Assembly (NCBI GenBank): GCA_004297935.1
Contig: SCRE01000003.1
Span: 1 to 64,000, forward strand
DNA length: 64,000 bases
Direction of reading: 5' to 3'
DNA from: Microbacteriaceae bacterium
GTDB lineage: Bacteria; Actinomycetota; Actinomycetes; Actinomycetales; Microbacteriaceae
In this document: piece after piece, positions 51,440 to 60,070 of the stretch
Layout of the letters: every line of letters starts with the position of its first letter
Numbering within the stretch: position 1 is the stretch's first letter
Notes under the pieces: model-generated
The model's database searches: none
What the model saw: the letters and a program-made list of their open reading frames with translations, nothing else
Told to the model about the DNA's origin: nothing
Position numbers and translations under genes: made by a program

Positions 51440-53332
51440 ATGAGTCTGAACGTCGCAGAGGCCGCCGAGGAAGGCCCCGAGGACAGCCCGCGCGTGCAGG
51501 CGCAGGATCGCATCGCGGAAGCACTTGCGGAGCTGTCGGACGTGACCGACACCCCGGAAGGAGTGCAGGCTTGCGCCAGCTTCTCCTCTGCCGACGTGGA
51601 CTTCGGGTCCGACGCCTGGATATCGCGATTGGCCGACGTGCAAGGGTGGCTGCACTTCGATGACGATCTTTCCGATGCCGACCTCGCGGCGTTCGTCCTC
51701 AGCCTCGCAGCGAACCTCAGCTTTGTCCTACCGGCTCAAGGGATCGAGGAGGCCGGCGGGGCCACGCGGCTGACCAGCGAGGCGCTGGAGCGCCTCGCTG
51801 CGCGAGCCGAGGCAGCGACCCGACTCAAGGACGAGTTCATCGCAGAGCTCAACTCCGACGGCGTTACTCAATCGTCCGCTACCGCCTCCTGGGCAGATCG
51901 TTGGGAAGCCGAAGGGGGTGACGAGGAAGCCATCTCCCCGGAGCCCGTCACGGCCAAGGCCGACGTGTGGCACATCTTCCAACTGACGAAGAAGAAGCTG
52001 CACCTCACGCCTTCCTACCAGCGAGGGGACGTGTGGCGCACGGGGGATCGACAGAAGCTGATCGAGTCAATCCTCCGCGGGATTCCCCTGCCGTCGATCA
52101 TCCTGCTTCGGAAGGGCGGCGCTGCTCCCGATGATGTTGTGGACGGCAAGCAGCGCCTGACCGCGATTCTGCGCTTTGTGGGCAAGCATCCCGAAGCGCT
52201 CGCGAGGGTCGTTGAGGCTGACAAAGCGAAGCCTGAGGCCGGGTTTCGCGACAAGTTCGAGAACGACTACCCCAAATTCCGCTTGGCCTGGAAGAGGTAT
52301 ATGGGCGAACCACTCACGGCAAAGCTCGAAGACGACTACTACTTCCCATTCCGGCTGCGAAACGACAAGAACGGGGTGCTCGTCGGCAAGGACTTGGAGC
52401 CTCTACGCGGGAAGTATTACACCCAGATCAAGGGACATACCATCCACGTCGCCGACCAGGAGGTGACGGTCGAGGAGCTCTTCGAAGGCGCTCCTGACTA
52501 CAAGGTGCCCGTTATCGAGTACACGAAGGCGAGTCAGCGGCAGATTCACGAGGTCTTCAACCTCTACAACAAACAAGGCATGCACCTGAACGCCGAGGAG
52601 ATCCGCAACGCGGTGTTCCATGATGTTGAGCTCACGCGCGCGATCCTTGTCGCGGCTGGTGATGCCAGCAGTCGTGCCAACATCGCAGAGATCGCCCCGT
52701 CGCTGCTCAACGTTCCCGGCCTCGGTGAGCTCGGCAAGACCCTGGCGGACTACGGGTTCGGTGAGGCTCGCTACCGTCGAACGAAGGTGCTTGGATGGAT
52801 CATCGCGACGCTCGTGAACGACTCGGGAGGCAAGCTTCTTCCCTCCACCGCGCGCCACACTGACGACCTCCTCAAGCGCGTGCAGGACGACGGCTCACAT
52901 ACGTTGCGCGCCTCCTCCCGTCTCTCCGACCTTTTCGGACTCGTGACGACGGCTGCCGGCCTGCACGCGGCTTACGACGAGCTCTGGCCGGACAAGTTTC
53001 GCGGCGATGGGAAAAGCAGCCGATGGCAGGACTTGCAGCTGGTCGGGTCGCTCGTCGGCGTCGTGATCGCCACTGCCCGTGCGCCGGAGGATATCGAGGA
53101 GCGTCTCGAGGCCAACGCCGCGACGATCCGCCAAGCGGCGCTGAACGAGTGGACGCGTCCCGAGAAAACTCAGACCCGAACGCAGTGGGACTTCATCGCT
53201 CGCATCGCCGCCGGCGTTGTCGAGAAGCTCGGGATAGACATCGAGTCAGCCTCCGAAGCGATCCGTGCACGGTTCGGCTCATCAGGCGTTGAGTCATTGC
53301 TTGCATCGCGTATCCCACCGAAAGGTGCGTGA
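51440..53332 (+). CDS. DUF262 (ParB-like NTPase/nuclease) protein
   Basis: A 630-aa protein. After a 175-residue N-terminal extension comes the DUF262 core: PSYQRGDVWR (191-200), SILRGIPLPSIILL, VVDGKQRLTAIL (DGKQR 235-239), then FNLYNKQGMHLNAEEIRNA. The DUF262 fold is that of GmrS, the NTPase half of type IV GmrSD restriction enzymes; no HNH/DUF1524 nuclease domain is seen after it. It starts 38 bases after the methyltransferase and ends 9 bases before Z1, clearly within the operon. Confidence 0.85.
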   Translation: MSLNVAEAAEEGPEDSPRVQAQDRIAEALAELSDVTDTPEGVQACASFSSADVDFGSDAWISRLADVQGWLHFDDDLSDADLAAFVLSLAANLSFVLPAQGIEEAGGATRLTSEALERLAARAEAATRLKDEFIAELNSDGVTQSSATASWADRWEAEGGDEEAISPEPVTAKADVWHIFQLTKKKLHLTPSYQRGDVWRTGDRQKLIESILRGIPLPSIILLRKGGAAPDDVVDGKQRLTAILRFVGKHPEALARVVEADKAKPEAGFRDKFENDYPKFRLAWKRYMGEPLTAKLEDDYYFPFRLRNDKNGVLVGKDLEPLRGKYYTQIKGHTIHVADQEVTVEELFEGAPDYKVPVIEYTKASQRQIHEVFNLYNKQGMHLNAEEIRNAVFHDVELTRAILVAAGDASSRANIAEIAPSLLNVPGLGELGKTLADYGFGEARYRRTKVLGWIIATLVNDSGGKLLPSTARHTDDLLKRVQDDGSHTLRASSRLSDLFGLVTTAAGLHAAYDELWPDKFRGDGKSSRWQDLQLVGSLVGVVIATARAPEDIEERLEANAATIRQAALNEWTRPEKTQTRTQWDFIARIAAGVVEKLGIDIESASEAIRARFGSSGVESLLASRIPPKGA

Positions 53333-53341
53333 CCGATCAAC

Positions 53342-56140
53342 GTGGAACGGGTGCACTTCGATGCGCCGTCTGGCGCGGAAGAGACATGGTGGAGCCGGTA
53401 CGCTGCCGAGCTTGGGCAGATGACCTCGACCGCGCGAGGAGTGCTCCAGACCGATTGCGCCTACATCGTCGAGCGAGGGATGCTCGGTGCGGGACCGCCG
53501 GACGCCGCAACGTGGCCCGAGAGCCGGACACGTACGGGGCTGGTCATGGGCTCAGTGCAGTCAGGCAAGACAGCCTCGATGTTCGGCGTCACCGCGCTGG
53601 CGCTCGACCAAGGTATCGACATCGTCGTGATCCTTGCGGGGACACGCCTGTCGCTCTGGCGTCAAACCTACGAACGCATGCTCGAACAGCTCGATGCGGG
53701 AGACGACGGAGTCGCGAAAGCGCGGCGGCGGCTGCTCTGTCCGCCTCCGGGAGTCGTGCTCTCCGGAACGCCCGCGACACTGGACAGCATCTATCGACTC
53801 CCTTCCGCGCAGGTGAGACGCAAGCTATCGCAGAGACAGCCGGTAATCGTCGTCGCGATGAAGCAGACCGATCACCTCTACGCGCTCGGACGCGAGCTGC
53901 GTCAGAGCGTGTTCGGCGAGGTCGCGCGACTCGACCGTGCCGTGCACATGCTCGTCCTCGACGATGAAGCGGATGACGGCTCTGTGCTCGACGCCGTCAT
54001 AGAGCAATCCCAAGGCCCCTTTTCGCCTGCCCTCAAACAGATTCCCCGCGCGATCGCCGACCTATGGGAGCCGCGATCGAGCGGAGCGCCGGACAACCTC
54101 TTCGCCACCTACGTCGGGTACACGGCGACCCCGCAGGCGAACCTGCTGCAAGAGGACCACAATCCGCTCGCCCCGCGCGACTTCGTGATCTCGCTTCGGA
54201 CGCCGCTCGATTTCGGGCAGCCCGCAGACCTCGGCGACCTGGACGCCCCGCGCTCGTCGACATACCCAGAACCGAACGGCATCGACAACTACTACACGGG
54301 CGGCGAGGTCTACTACGACCGCGGCACCGGGGCCGGCCTCTGCCGCGAGCTGTCGGGACATGCCGACGACGATCTCGCAGATTCCATCCGCGCCTTCCTT
54401 GTTGCCGGTGCGATCAGGTTGCACTGGGCCTCGACAACTGACCCCACCGTGATGGGCCCACACTCGATCAGAGGCGCCCACTTCCCCCAGAGGGACGATG
54501 TGAAAGCGGCTTCGCCGCCCACCCACTCGATGCTGCTCCACCCCTCCGCAGACATCGGCGCTCACTTCGCAGCCGCGGAGGACGTACTCGTTTGGGCTGG
54601 CGTGCCAGACCGCACCACGGCGCGCAACCTGATCGAGTCCGGCAATGCACTCCTCCCGCACAGCCTCATCGCGAAGATGCGCGGTGAGGAGCCCCTCTGG
54701 GAGGCATGGATCGACCGCTACCGGTCATCATCAAGCGCGATCGCTACCGAGTTCAACGTGATGAACCCTCGACCCATCCCCGACTGGCCGACCGTGCTCC
54801 ACATCCTGGAGACCGAGGTCATCCCGGGCACGCGCGTGTCCGTCGTGAACAGCGATCCCAGCGCGGACGACCGACCCGAGTACAAGCCGGCCTTCGACGA
54901 GACCACCCGGCGTTGGCGCGCGGCCACTGACCTCTCGACAATCTTCGTCTCCGGCAACGTAATGGCGCGCGGGCTGACACTGGAGGGAATGACGACAGCG
55001 CTTTTCCGACGCAGCTCGGCTAACCCCTTGGCCGACACCCAGATGCAGATGCAGCGATGGTTCGGCTACCGCGGAGAGTACATCGAGCTCTGCCGCATGT
55101 TCGCCACCCGACAGCAGATCGGCCTGTTCGGCGCCTACCACGATGTCGACGAGGCGCTCCGTGAAGGCATCGCGGCGAAGATGGCTGGCGCCGCTCCTTC
55201 CCCGGTCGTCCTGCACGGCATGGGTTTTCTGGCCACCGGAAAGATCGCCAGTATCGGCCGCGTGCCGCTGTGTCCGAGCGCAAAGCCGTTCATCACGGTC
55301 ATCAACGATGGACAGCAGCCCGACCCGAACGTTCAGCTTGTCGCTGAGGTCTTCTCCGGCCCCTCCTCCGATGTGGCGGTGGGGCGCACCGTGCGCGGAC
55401 GTGCGCTCGACCGCACACTGTCGCTGTCAGGGGCTGCCGACCTGCTCGACAGGCTCTCGTTTGACTCCTATGCCCCTGGCGACGAAAGCCGGCTGGCAGA
55501 GCTGTGGCAGCAAGTCCAGGCCCGCGTGGACGCAACCCTGCCGCTGCCCGCAGGGACACAGTTCTACAACGCCCCAAGCCCCATCGACGGAACACCCTCG
55601 GACGCCCGCTTCGAGTGCCCGTACGCCATCGCCGCATATCTCCGCTTGTGGGAAGCGTGCCTCACCCGTGCCGTCAGAGGCCTTTTCGTCACAGGAGTCC
55701 CGTCCGGCCGATGGGCGATGGCCGACCTGCGCGCCAAGGCGGTGCATCAGCCCCGGTTCTCTATCGGTATCCGATACGGCGACGGCGACAGGATCACCGG
55801 CGGACCCCTCGCCGGTCTCGGCTTCAACATCCGGGCCACCCAGAAAGCCCTGAACACTCAGGGGAACCTTGACACGACCTGGGGCACGAACGACCCGAAC
55901 GCAGGCCCTCTCGACTACCGCGGCGACGAGTTCTTCGACTACTACCATCGCGGCGAAGCCCTGCCGGCAACGGCTGGGACGACGTCCTGGCGCCCGCAAG
56001 GGGCGCACGGGCAGATCCTCTTCTACATCAACAAACGGCCGGAGCAACCGCATCCTGCAGTCGCTGTCGGAGTATGCATCCCCGCTGGCGGCCCGGAGCA
56101 GTTCGCCGCGACGCGAGCCGGCTCGCTGATCGCAGCGTGA
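53342..56140 (+). CDS. Z1 domain ATPase (SF2-like), restriction-system motor
   Basis: A 932-aa Z1-family protein. Walker A GSVQSGKTASM (from G70), Walker B VLDDEADDG (about 205-213), AVAGYTATPQAN-type motif YVGYTATPQANLL, MARGLTLEGMTTALF and the arginine-finger motif QMQMQRWFGYR near residue 567. Z1 proteins are helicase-like ATPases found with MORC/MutL-type ATPases, m5C methyltransferases, Vsr and PD-(D/E)XK proteins in proposed restriction systems. GTG start 9 bases after DUF262, with no separate promoter. Confidence 0.9.
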   Translation: MERVHFDAPSGAEETWWSRYAAELGQMTSTARGVLQTDCAYIVERGMLGAGPPDAATWPESRTRTGLVMGSVQSGKTASMFGVTALALDQGIDIVVILAGTRLSLWRQTYERMLEQLDAGDDGVAKARRRLLCPPPGVVLSGTPATLDSIYRLPSAQVRRKLSQRQPVIVVAMKQTDHLYALGRELRQSVFGEVARLDRAVHMLVLDDEADDGSVLDAVIEQSQGPFSPALKQIPRAIADLWEPRSSGAPDNLFATYVGYTATPQANLLQEDHNPLAPRDFVISLRTPLDFGQPADLGDLDAPRSSTYPEPNGIDNYYTGGEVYYDRGTGAGLCRELSGHADDDLADSIRAFLVAGAIRLHWASTTDPTVMGPHSIRGAHFPQRDDVKAASPPTHSMLLHPSADIGAHFAAAEDVLVWAGVPDRTTARNLIESGNALLPHSLIAKMRGEEPLWEAWIDRYRSSSSAIATEFNVMNPRPIPDWPTVLHILETEVIPGTRVSVVNSDPSADDRPEYKPAFDETTRRWRAATDLSTIFVSGNVMARGLTLEGMTTALFRRSSANPLADTQMQMQRWFGYRGEYIELCRMFATRQQIGLFGAYHDVDEALREGIAAKMAGAAPSPVVLHGMGFLATGKIASIGRVPLCPSAKPFITVINDGQQPDPNVQLVAEVFSGPSSDVAVGRTVRGRALDRTLSLSGAADLLDRLSFDSYAPGDESRLAELWQQVQARVDATLPLPAGTQFYNAPSPIDGTPSDARFECPYAIAAYLRLWEACLTRAVRGLFVTGVPSGRWAMADLRAKAVHQPRFSIGIRYGDGDRITGGPLAGLGFNIRATQKALNTQGNLDTTWGTNDPNAGPLDYRGDEFFDYYHRGEALPATAGTTSWRPQGAHGQILFYINKRPEQPHPAVAVGVCIPAGGPEQFAATRAGSLIAA

Positions 56141-56150
56141 AGAAGACGCG

Positions 56151-57206
56151 ATGACCAACTACGAGGATGCTCGGCAGCGGATCGAACGCATCCCGGTGTC
56201 CCCGGAAGCCGGGTCACGGAACGTCGAATGGATCACCCCCACCGAAGTCATCGGCGTGGCTCGTGACACCGAAGGCAAGGTAGAACTCCTCCTTCGCGGA
56301 GCCGAGCTCGTGTCGGTCTCCAGAACCGTCAAGGATGCATCCGAGCATCGAACGATCTACAAGGACGACGGGACGACATTCGAAGCCACGCGCCTGGTCT
56401 TCCCCGCACTCACCCACTTCGACCAGGTAGCGGCGTTCATCTGCATCGAACTCCTGCGAAACGGAGCAGATAGCGACCTCCCGCGCGCATTCGCTCTCAC
56501 CGAACCGATCCTCGAACTCGCCATCAAGAACCTCACGCTCTCAAACCAGGCGCTCCTCGGACTTGCAGGCGAACTGCTCCTCCTGGAGGCACTATGCCGC
56601 CGAGCCGAAGACTCTCGCGTCGCAGAGATCATCGCCGGTTGGCACGGCTGGCAGCGATCCTCACGCGACCTCGTCCTTGGCGACACGGGGATCGAGGTCA
56701 AGACCACGACAGGCAACTCATCATCACATCTCGTTGAGGGCGTGCATCAGGTCGAACGCGACGAGGCAGGCGACGAGCACCGACTGTTCCTACTGAGCAT
56801 CGGCCTCCAGCGAGCCGAGAGCGATACCAGCAACAGCTTCACAGTCCCCAGCCTCGTCGAGCGCATCACTATGCGCATGGCCGACACCGGAGTATCGCCT
56901 CCGGTCATCGAGCGTTTCATCGCCCACGTTGCCGAGTATGGCGCGAGCTCGTGGATCGGTTACAACCACACCACACAAGCAACCGATCCGACCTACTCGA
57001 TCCCGCTTCTTACGACCTTCTTCCGCGCCTACGACATGGATGACGCCGCCATCGGTGTCCTGCGCCGTGACGACGTTGCCGCGTTTCGACACGTCGCCGA
57101 CGACTCGGTGAGATTTCGGGTGAATCTCTCCACTAATGGGCCGATCAGCTCCGGGAACCCCGTCGAAGGGGCAAATCAGGTGGCCCAAATGATACTTGGG
57201 CTCTGA
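56151..57206 (+). CDS. PD-(D/E)XK nuclease family protein (DUF4420-like)
   Basis: A 351-aa protein with a PD-(D/E)XK core: Glu in GLAGELLLLEA (E141), D173 in SRDLVLGDTG, and E182-V-K184 in GIEVKTTTGN, followed by a supporting SSHLVEGVHQ. This is the pattern of the DUF4420 proteins that accompany Z1 ATPases (also mza systems). Likely the DNA-cutting subunit. Starts 10 bases after Z1; its end overlaps or nearly touches the next gene. Confidence 0.85.
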   Translation: MTNYEDARQRIERIPVSPEAGSRNVEWITPTEVIGVARDTEGKVELLLRGAELVSVSRTVKDASEHRTIYKDDGTTFEATRLVFPALTHFDQVAAFICIELLRNGADSDLPRAFALTEPILELAIKNLTLSNQALLGLAGELLLLEALCRRAEDSRVAEIIAGWHGWQRSSRDLVLGDTGIEVKTTTGNSSSHLVEGVHQVERDEAGDEHRLFLLSIGLQRAESDTSNSFTVPSLVERITMRMADTGVSPPVIERFIAHVAEYGASSWIGYNHTTQATDPTYSIPLLTTFFRAYDMDDAAIGVLRRDDVAAFRHVADDSVRFRVNLSTNGPISSGNPVEGANQVAQMILGL

Positions 57207-57225
57207 CGTGCATGCCTGCGACGAG

Positions 57226-58020
57226 ATGCCAGCGCCCCTCATATATGCTCCGAAGGTGGCCCTCCCCAAGTTCTCTCCACCACCACAGGTGGCCTTGGTC
57301 GCGCCGCTACGGCGTGGGAGCTCGGGGTCAGCGGCGTTTCTCGGATTGGCATCGAACGGCCAGCAATACTGGATCAAGCCGCCAAGCAACCCGCAAGGCT
57401 CCCGAACCCTGGTCGCTGAAGCGGTCGCCTACGGCATCGGGAGACTCATCGGGGCTCCAGTTCCTGCCAACTCGCTCATCGAGATCCCGGGAGCCTTCAA
57501 CTGGGAGTACGCTGAAGGCCATCGTCTGCGCGGGGGCATCGGGCATGGCTCGCTGAACGTCGAGGACGTGGTCGTCGCCGAGCAATGGGGCACCTATTCG
57601 CGGCTGGACGACAACCGGCGCCGACAGGCTCACATTCTCGCCTTGTGGGACCTCTGCATGGGTGACGACCCGCAATGGCTGCACCAGACCACAGAGGACT
57701 ACAGCATCTGGTCGTTCGACCATGGCTTCTGGCTCGCCGGCGAGTCCGACTGGACGATCGACGCCTTGAAGAAGATCGCCACAACACCCTGGCAGTTCGA
57801 CCTCGATCCGGGCGTCGCCTCCGCGAGCGGACTGCGAGAAGCGGCAGACCGGATCGACGGTCTCACCCTGGGGATGATCCAGGCTGTCGCCAGGAGCGTT
57901 CCGTTAGAGTGGGAGACCACACCGCAGGAACTGTCGGAGCTGGCATCCATACTGTTCCTACGCACAGAGGGCGTGGCCGAACGACTGCGCGCCGCCGCCA
58001 ACCAGAGCCGACACTCCTAG
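57226..58020 (+). CDS. HipA-like kinase domain protein
   Basis: About 264 aa of the short HipA-family kinase group found with DUF3037. Lys K51 in YWIKPPSN fits the ATP-binding lysine; ALWDLCMGDDPQWL resembles the catalytic loop and WSFDHGFWL (D165) the metal-binding DFG-like loop. The HipA N-subdomain is missing. ATG 57226 is chosen; TTG 57196 and GTG 57208, which overlap the upstream gene, are alternatives. May be a regulator or toxin-like arm of the defence operon. Confidence 0.75.
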   Translation: MPAPLIYAPKVALPKFSPPPQVALVAPLRRGSSGSAAFLGLASNGQQYWIKPPSNPQGSRTLVAEAVAYGIGRLIGAPVPANSLIEIPGAFNWEYAEGHRLRGGIGHGSLNVEDVVVAEQWGTYSRLDDNRRRQAHILALWDLCMGDDPQWLHQTTEDYSIWSFDHGFWLAGESDWTIDALKKIATTPWQFDLDPGVASASGLREAADRIDGLTLGMIQAVARSVPLEWETTPQELSELASILFLRTEGVAERLRAAANQSRHS

Positions 58021-58031
58021 GGAGGTGCCTC

Positions 58032-58886
58032 GTGAGCTATCAGTACTGGATCATCCGATTCGTCCCGAACATCGCACGGGGCGAGTTCACCAACGTCGGT
58101 CTCGTCTGCGGCGCAGACGGCGGCGACTGGGCTGTCGGCTTCGACCCGCGGTACGTTCGAAACCACGGCAACCTCAGTTCCGACCTGCGCGAACTCACCA
58201 ACTGGATCACATGGTTCCGCCGAACCGTCGAGCACCACGGCAGCGTAGGGTTCGGCGAGCAGTCGGTCAGTAGCGGCTGGATCGCGCAACTGCGCTCTCG
58301 CCAAGCCAACTCCGTCCAGTTCTCCAAGCCCGCCCCCATCGATGTCGAGTCGGCACGTGCAGGGGTGGAGATGCTCTTCCCGCATCTCGTGGAGCGCGAG
58401 CCGACCCGCAGACGCCGGGGCCTGACACGGCAATCCCTCCGCGCGGACGTGCGCGACACCCTCGTGTTCGAAGGCGGCCTGGCGATCGGCCACGACCTGT
58501 TCGTTCAGCCAAAGGTACGGATTGGGAAGCAGCGGGGGAGCTTCGACCTATTGCGCTCCGATAGCCAGACCAACTCTCTGACCAATGTGTGGGCGTTCAA
58601 TGTCGCGTCGCTGGAGCCCCTCGATCGTGAGATCCAGTCCTGGAACTACCTGGTGAGTCGGCTGCGTGCCGACGGGGCCAATCTGCAACTTGGCAGTTCA
58701 CGTACCGCGACGCTGCCAGCGGACGCCCCTATCGACGTCGTCTATGACCCGCCGACTTCCGATCGTGAACGGCAGTGGCGCTCTGACATCTTCGAGGCCG
58801 CTCAAGAGGCCTGGCAGTTGAACAACATCTCGGCTCACTCCGTGGACGAATTTCACGCGCGCGTGGCGGTTCTCGCGGGTCAGTAG
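58032..58886 (+). CDS. DUF3037 domain protein
   Basis: A 284-aa protein starting VSYQYWIIRFVPNIARGEFTNVGLV, the DUF3037 signature, followed by a long variable C-terminal region. DUF3037 genes are nearly always next to short HipA-like kinases, and this one follows after 11 bases with GGAGGTG. Function unknown; possibly substrate, antitoxin or partner of the kinase. Last gene of the operon, 139 bases before the tRNA fragment. Confidence 0.8.
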   Translation: MSYQYWIIRFVPNIARGEFTNVGLVCGADGGDWAVGFDPRYVRNHGNLSSDLRELTNWITWFRRTVEHHGSVGFGEQSVSSGWIAQLRSRQANSVQFSKPAPIDVESARAGVEMLFPHLVEREPTRRRRGLTRQSLRADVRDTLVFEGGLAIGHDLFVQPKVRIGKQRGSFDLLRSDSQTNSLTNVWAFNVASLEPLDREIQSWNYLVSRLRADGANLQLGSSRTATLPADAPIDVVYDPPTSDRERQWRSDIFEAAQEAWQLNNISAHSVDEFHARVAVLAGQ

Positions 58887-59025
58887 TTGCGGGTCCGACG
58901 GGTGTCATGAAGTGGACCAATGAAGTGACCAACAGTCTGCAAACCCTGCAAAACGTGACGCGCAGAGCACGCTCCTGAAACACAAAATCCCTGGTCAAGG
59001 GGGCTATGAGCCTTTTCCCTGCCAC

Positions 59026-59070
59026 CTGGGGGTCAAGGGGTCGCAGGTTCAAATCCTGTCAGCCCGACCA
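59026..59070 (+). other. 3' fragment of tRNA-Pro(GGG), putative attachment site
   Basis: Bases 59026-59070 equal the 3' part of a proline tRNA starting in the anticodon loop: CTGGGGG loop with GGG anticodon, stem TCAAG, variable loop, T-arm GCAGG-TTCAAAT-CCTGT, acceptor strand CAGCCCG, discriminator A and CCA. The matching 5' half (CTTGA stem, D-arm and CGGGCTG acceptor strand) is absent upstream, so this is not a working tRNA but the direct-repeat end (att) of an integrated element. Confidence 0.8.
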
Positions 59071-59092
59071 GTGTGATGTCTCGGGGCATGGT

Positions 59093-59130
59093 GAACGCTC
59101 TGAACCTGCGTTTTTGGGTTCGGAGCGTTC
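59093..59130 (+). terminator. Hairpin downstream of the tRNA fragment
   Basis: GAACGCTCTGAACC, a 10-base loop containing TTTTT, then GGTTCGGAGCGTTC: a 14-bp stem with one G-U pair, followed by TTCATTT. This looks like the native terminator of the tRNA-Pro gene, left on the chromosomal side by integration. Confidence 0.6.
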
Positions 59131-59131
59131 T

Positions 59132-59425
59132 TCATTTGTGGGTCGGTCCTTTGGGTGCTCTGGTGGGCTGGTAGTCGTGGCCGGGGTCGAGGGTGAGCTC
59201 GCATAGGAGCACGCCGGTGGCCGCGTTCAGGACTCGGATTTCGAGGTCCTGGATGAGCAGGATGACGTGGGCTCGGGCGTGGGTTCGCCCGATGCCGATA
59301 TGGTGCAGTTTCCCGGCGCGGCGGAGGATGAGGAGTCGGATGCGGGTGATTTTGTGGGCGCGGCCGACGCCGATGTGGTGCAGCCGGCCTGCAACGCAGA
59401 GGGTGACGGCGCCGGTCTTGTCGAT
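59132..59425 (-). pseudogene. IS481-family transposase, C-terminal remnant
   Basis: The minus frame ends with the IS481-type C-terminus: DKTGAVTLCVAGRLHHIGVG, then KLHHIGIGRTHARAHVILLI, LEIRVLNAATGVLLCELTL and DYQPT. The LHHIG segment occurs twice in a row, an internal duplication. The DDE catalytic part is gone. A scar of an IS beside the attachment site. Confidence 0.7.
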
Positions 59426-60070
59426 GCTGTCACAGTCTGACGCGCGACAATCGACGACCTCACTGGCGGAGGTCGGGCACGATGGGCCACCAGGTGGAAG
59501 CCCGCGCTTAGCGCCTTCGCGATCACTTTCGAAGGTCGAATCAACTAGCAATGCGCCAGGCCAGATCCATCGATAACCTGGCAGGCCCCAACCCGGTGCG
59601 TCGTGGCAAGCAGCCGCGCTGATCTGTTCGGCACGCGGGCTTCGAATCGGCCGCCGACGTTCTGGCTCCTCACGACCGGATTCTTGGATCCGCAGTACCG
59701 CCGTTTCATCACCGTCGACTGCGGGAACTGCACGGTTTCGAGGCTTCTCCAATCAAGGTGGACATGCGCGTGCACGAGCGCCGTACGCACAGCTGACTCG
59801 CCCGTCGATCGAGTAAGTAGGTCGCGCTGCGACTGTATCGAAGCCCCACGTGCCGACTGAGCCCGTGAAGGCGGCGAAATCGACGCGATCGTGTGGCCCG
59901 TGCTTGGGCCACGTCTGCTGGCAGTACGTGCACCCATATACTTATTTAGCTGAATCGCCTGGTACACGGTGGCCGGTGAGTTGAGCCGCCTCTAAGGCTG
60001 CCTGGCGGTGAGGTGTGACTCCTTCTCGCGCGACGCGATGGACGAGTCGTCTGCACAGGGAGAGGACGCA
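59426..60070. other. Region without supported gene
   Basis: Between the IS remnant and the surface-protein gene. Frames on both strands lack domains or starts; about 59,930-59,970 is AT-rich and may hold the promoter of the next gene. Confidence 0.4.

Larger units (their letters stand above)
1..59070. mobile_element. Accessory DNA ending at a tRNA-Pro attachment scar; left end outside window
   Basis: Nearly everything left of 59070 is accessory in character: plasmid-type prim-pol/ArdC genes, mercury and copper-type resistance operons, a MobF relaxase, a restriction-like operon and many broken genes. The right border is marked by a 3' fragment of tRNA-Pro at 59026-59070. Integration into a tRNA 3' end leaves the intact tRNA at one end and a fragment at the other, so this orientation puts the intact tRNA to the left. 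None is visible, so the element should extend past base 1. No integrase is seen. It may be several nested or tandem insertions rather than one element. Confidence 0.4.

Noticed and set aside
58990-59070. Complete tRNA gene
   Set aside because: Only the 3' 45 nt fold as tRNA; the D-arm, 5' acceptor strand and 5' half of the anticodon stem are missing.
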